DNA from: Bacteroides sp. SM23_62 | GTDB taxonomy: Bacteria; Bacteroidota; Bacteroidia; Bacteroidales; SM23-62 | NCBI GenBank assembly: GCA_001303955.1 | Contig: LJUP01000005.1 | Span: 1 to 49,574 of the forward strand | DNA length: 49,574 nt | Direction of reading: 5' to 3' | Shown: one piece after another, positions 49,226 to 49,574 of the stretch | How the letters are laid out: the number at the start of each line of letters is the position of its first letter | How positions within the stretch are numbered: the stretch's first letter is position 1 | Made by a program: the position numbers and the translations under genes | The notes under the pieces: model-generated | Told to the model about the DNA's origin: nothing | Database searches by the model: none | The model's input: only the letters and a program-made list of their open reading frames with translations

Positions 49226-49574
49226 ATGGAAATCAGGGAAACAGGAATTGAGGGATTGTTGGTGATTAAACCGAAAATATTCGAGGATGCCCGGGGTTAC
49301 TTTTTTGAAAGTTTCAACGAGTCTGACCTGGAGAAGGCCGGACATCCGTTCCATTTCATCCAGGATAATCAATCCAAATCTGTTTATGGTGTGGTCCGCG
49401 GACTCCATTACCAGCTCGAACCCAGGGCACAGACCAAGTTTGTCAGGGTCCTCGAGGGCAGCATCTGGGATGTAGCCGTAGACCTGCGTGAAAATTCCCC
49501 AACATTCCTGCAATGGAAAGGGGTTGAGCTTTCGGCAGAGAACAAGCTGCAAATGCTTATACCCAAAGGTTTTG
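49226..49574 (+). CDS. rfbC: dTDP-4-dehydrorhamnose 3,5-epimerase, N-terminal fragment cut by window end
   Basis: Not in the ORF track because it runs off the right edge. The frame from ATG 49226 gives 116 codons: MEIRETGIEGLLVIKPKIFEDARGYFFESFNESDLEKAG, FIQDNQSKSVYGVVRGLHYQLEPRAQTKFVRVLEGSIWDVAVDLRENSPTFLQW, then MLIPKGF. The DxRGxFxE opening, SxxGVxRGLHYQ with the catalytic His, and KxVRVxxGxxxDVAVDxR are RfbC signatures. The usual length is about 180, so roughly a third is missing. It begins 4 bases after rfbA, within the same transcript. Confidence 0.96.
   Translation, partial: MEIRETGIEGLLVIKPKIFEDARGYFFESFNESDLEKAGHPFHFIQDNQSKSVYGVVRGLHYQLEPRAQTKFVRVLEGSIWDVAVDLRENSPTFLQWKGVELSAENKLQMLIPKGF

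Overview
The window looks like a chromosomal segment of a Bacteroidota bacterium, most likely from the Bacteroidales/Marinilabiliales side. Several things point that way. There is a type IX secretion (T9SS) type-B cargo with a gliding-motility CHU_C tail, and a PorE-like TPR/beta-propeller/OmpA protein. The HupE/DUF6702 and DUF1015/serA/serC gene neighbourhoods are typical of the phylum. About ten intergenic regions carry the Bacteroidota -7 box TAnnTTTG just before genes, and Shine-Dalgarno sequences are largely absent. No rRNA, tRNA, CRISPR array, transposase or phage gene is visible, and genes are tightly packed.

Layout. 1-6.3 kb, minus strand: the 5' end of plsY (absent from the ORF track), pckA and ppdK (the PEP node, ppdK with a clear terminator and promoter), xerD and hupE. 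6.35-11.2 kb, plus strand: a DUF6702 protein, an 873-residue T9SS cargo, a TPR protein and a HEAT-like protein, probably one transcript. 11.2-18.1 kb, minus: gcvT-comB, then serC-serA-DUF1015-yggS-DHOD-like, a serine/one-carbon block. 18.2-22.3 kb: a Gfo/Idh/MocA oxidoreductase (minus), then an M1 peptidase, a truncated secreted-protein remnant and a stand-alone E2-type acyltransferase (plus). 22.3-25.5 kb, minus: PorE-like protein and TPR protein. 25.7-26.4 kb, plus: Hpt and STAS proteins. 26.4-29 kb, minus: clpB. 29.3-35 kb, plus: retropepsin-PDZ protein, OB-fold lipoprotein with a His-rich insert, PepSY-TM protein and a 1025-residue ABC half-transporter with an unusual N-terminus. 35.1-45.9 kb, minus: siaB-siaC, rlmL-like/nadR-kinase/pnuC, an S41 protease, a second SiaC paralogue, guaA, rnz, a second STAS protein and rpsA with a long charged extension. 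46-49.6 kb, plus: ugd, UDP-xylose synthase, rfbA and rfbC (cut by the window end), the start of a polysaccharide precursor locus.

The most interesting themes are: (i) six small phospho-switch proteins (Hpt, two STAS, SiaB, two SiaC-like, one with Ser in place of the phospho-Thr) scattered over 18 kb without their usual phosphatase or output enzyme; (ii) the large ABC protein next to siaBC; (iii) the OB-lipoprotein/PepSY-TM pair with potential metal ligands; (iv) a dihydroorotate-dehydrogenase-like protein lacking the catalytic cysteine motif, in a serine operon with an orphan ComB; and (v) several perfect intergenic dyads, notably a matched pair 32 bp apart upstream of clpB. All functional calls are by reading motifs; no database search was possible.
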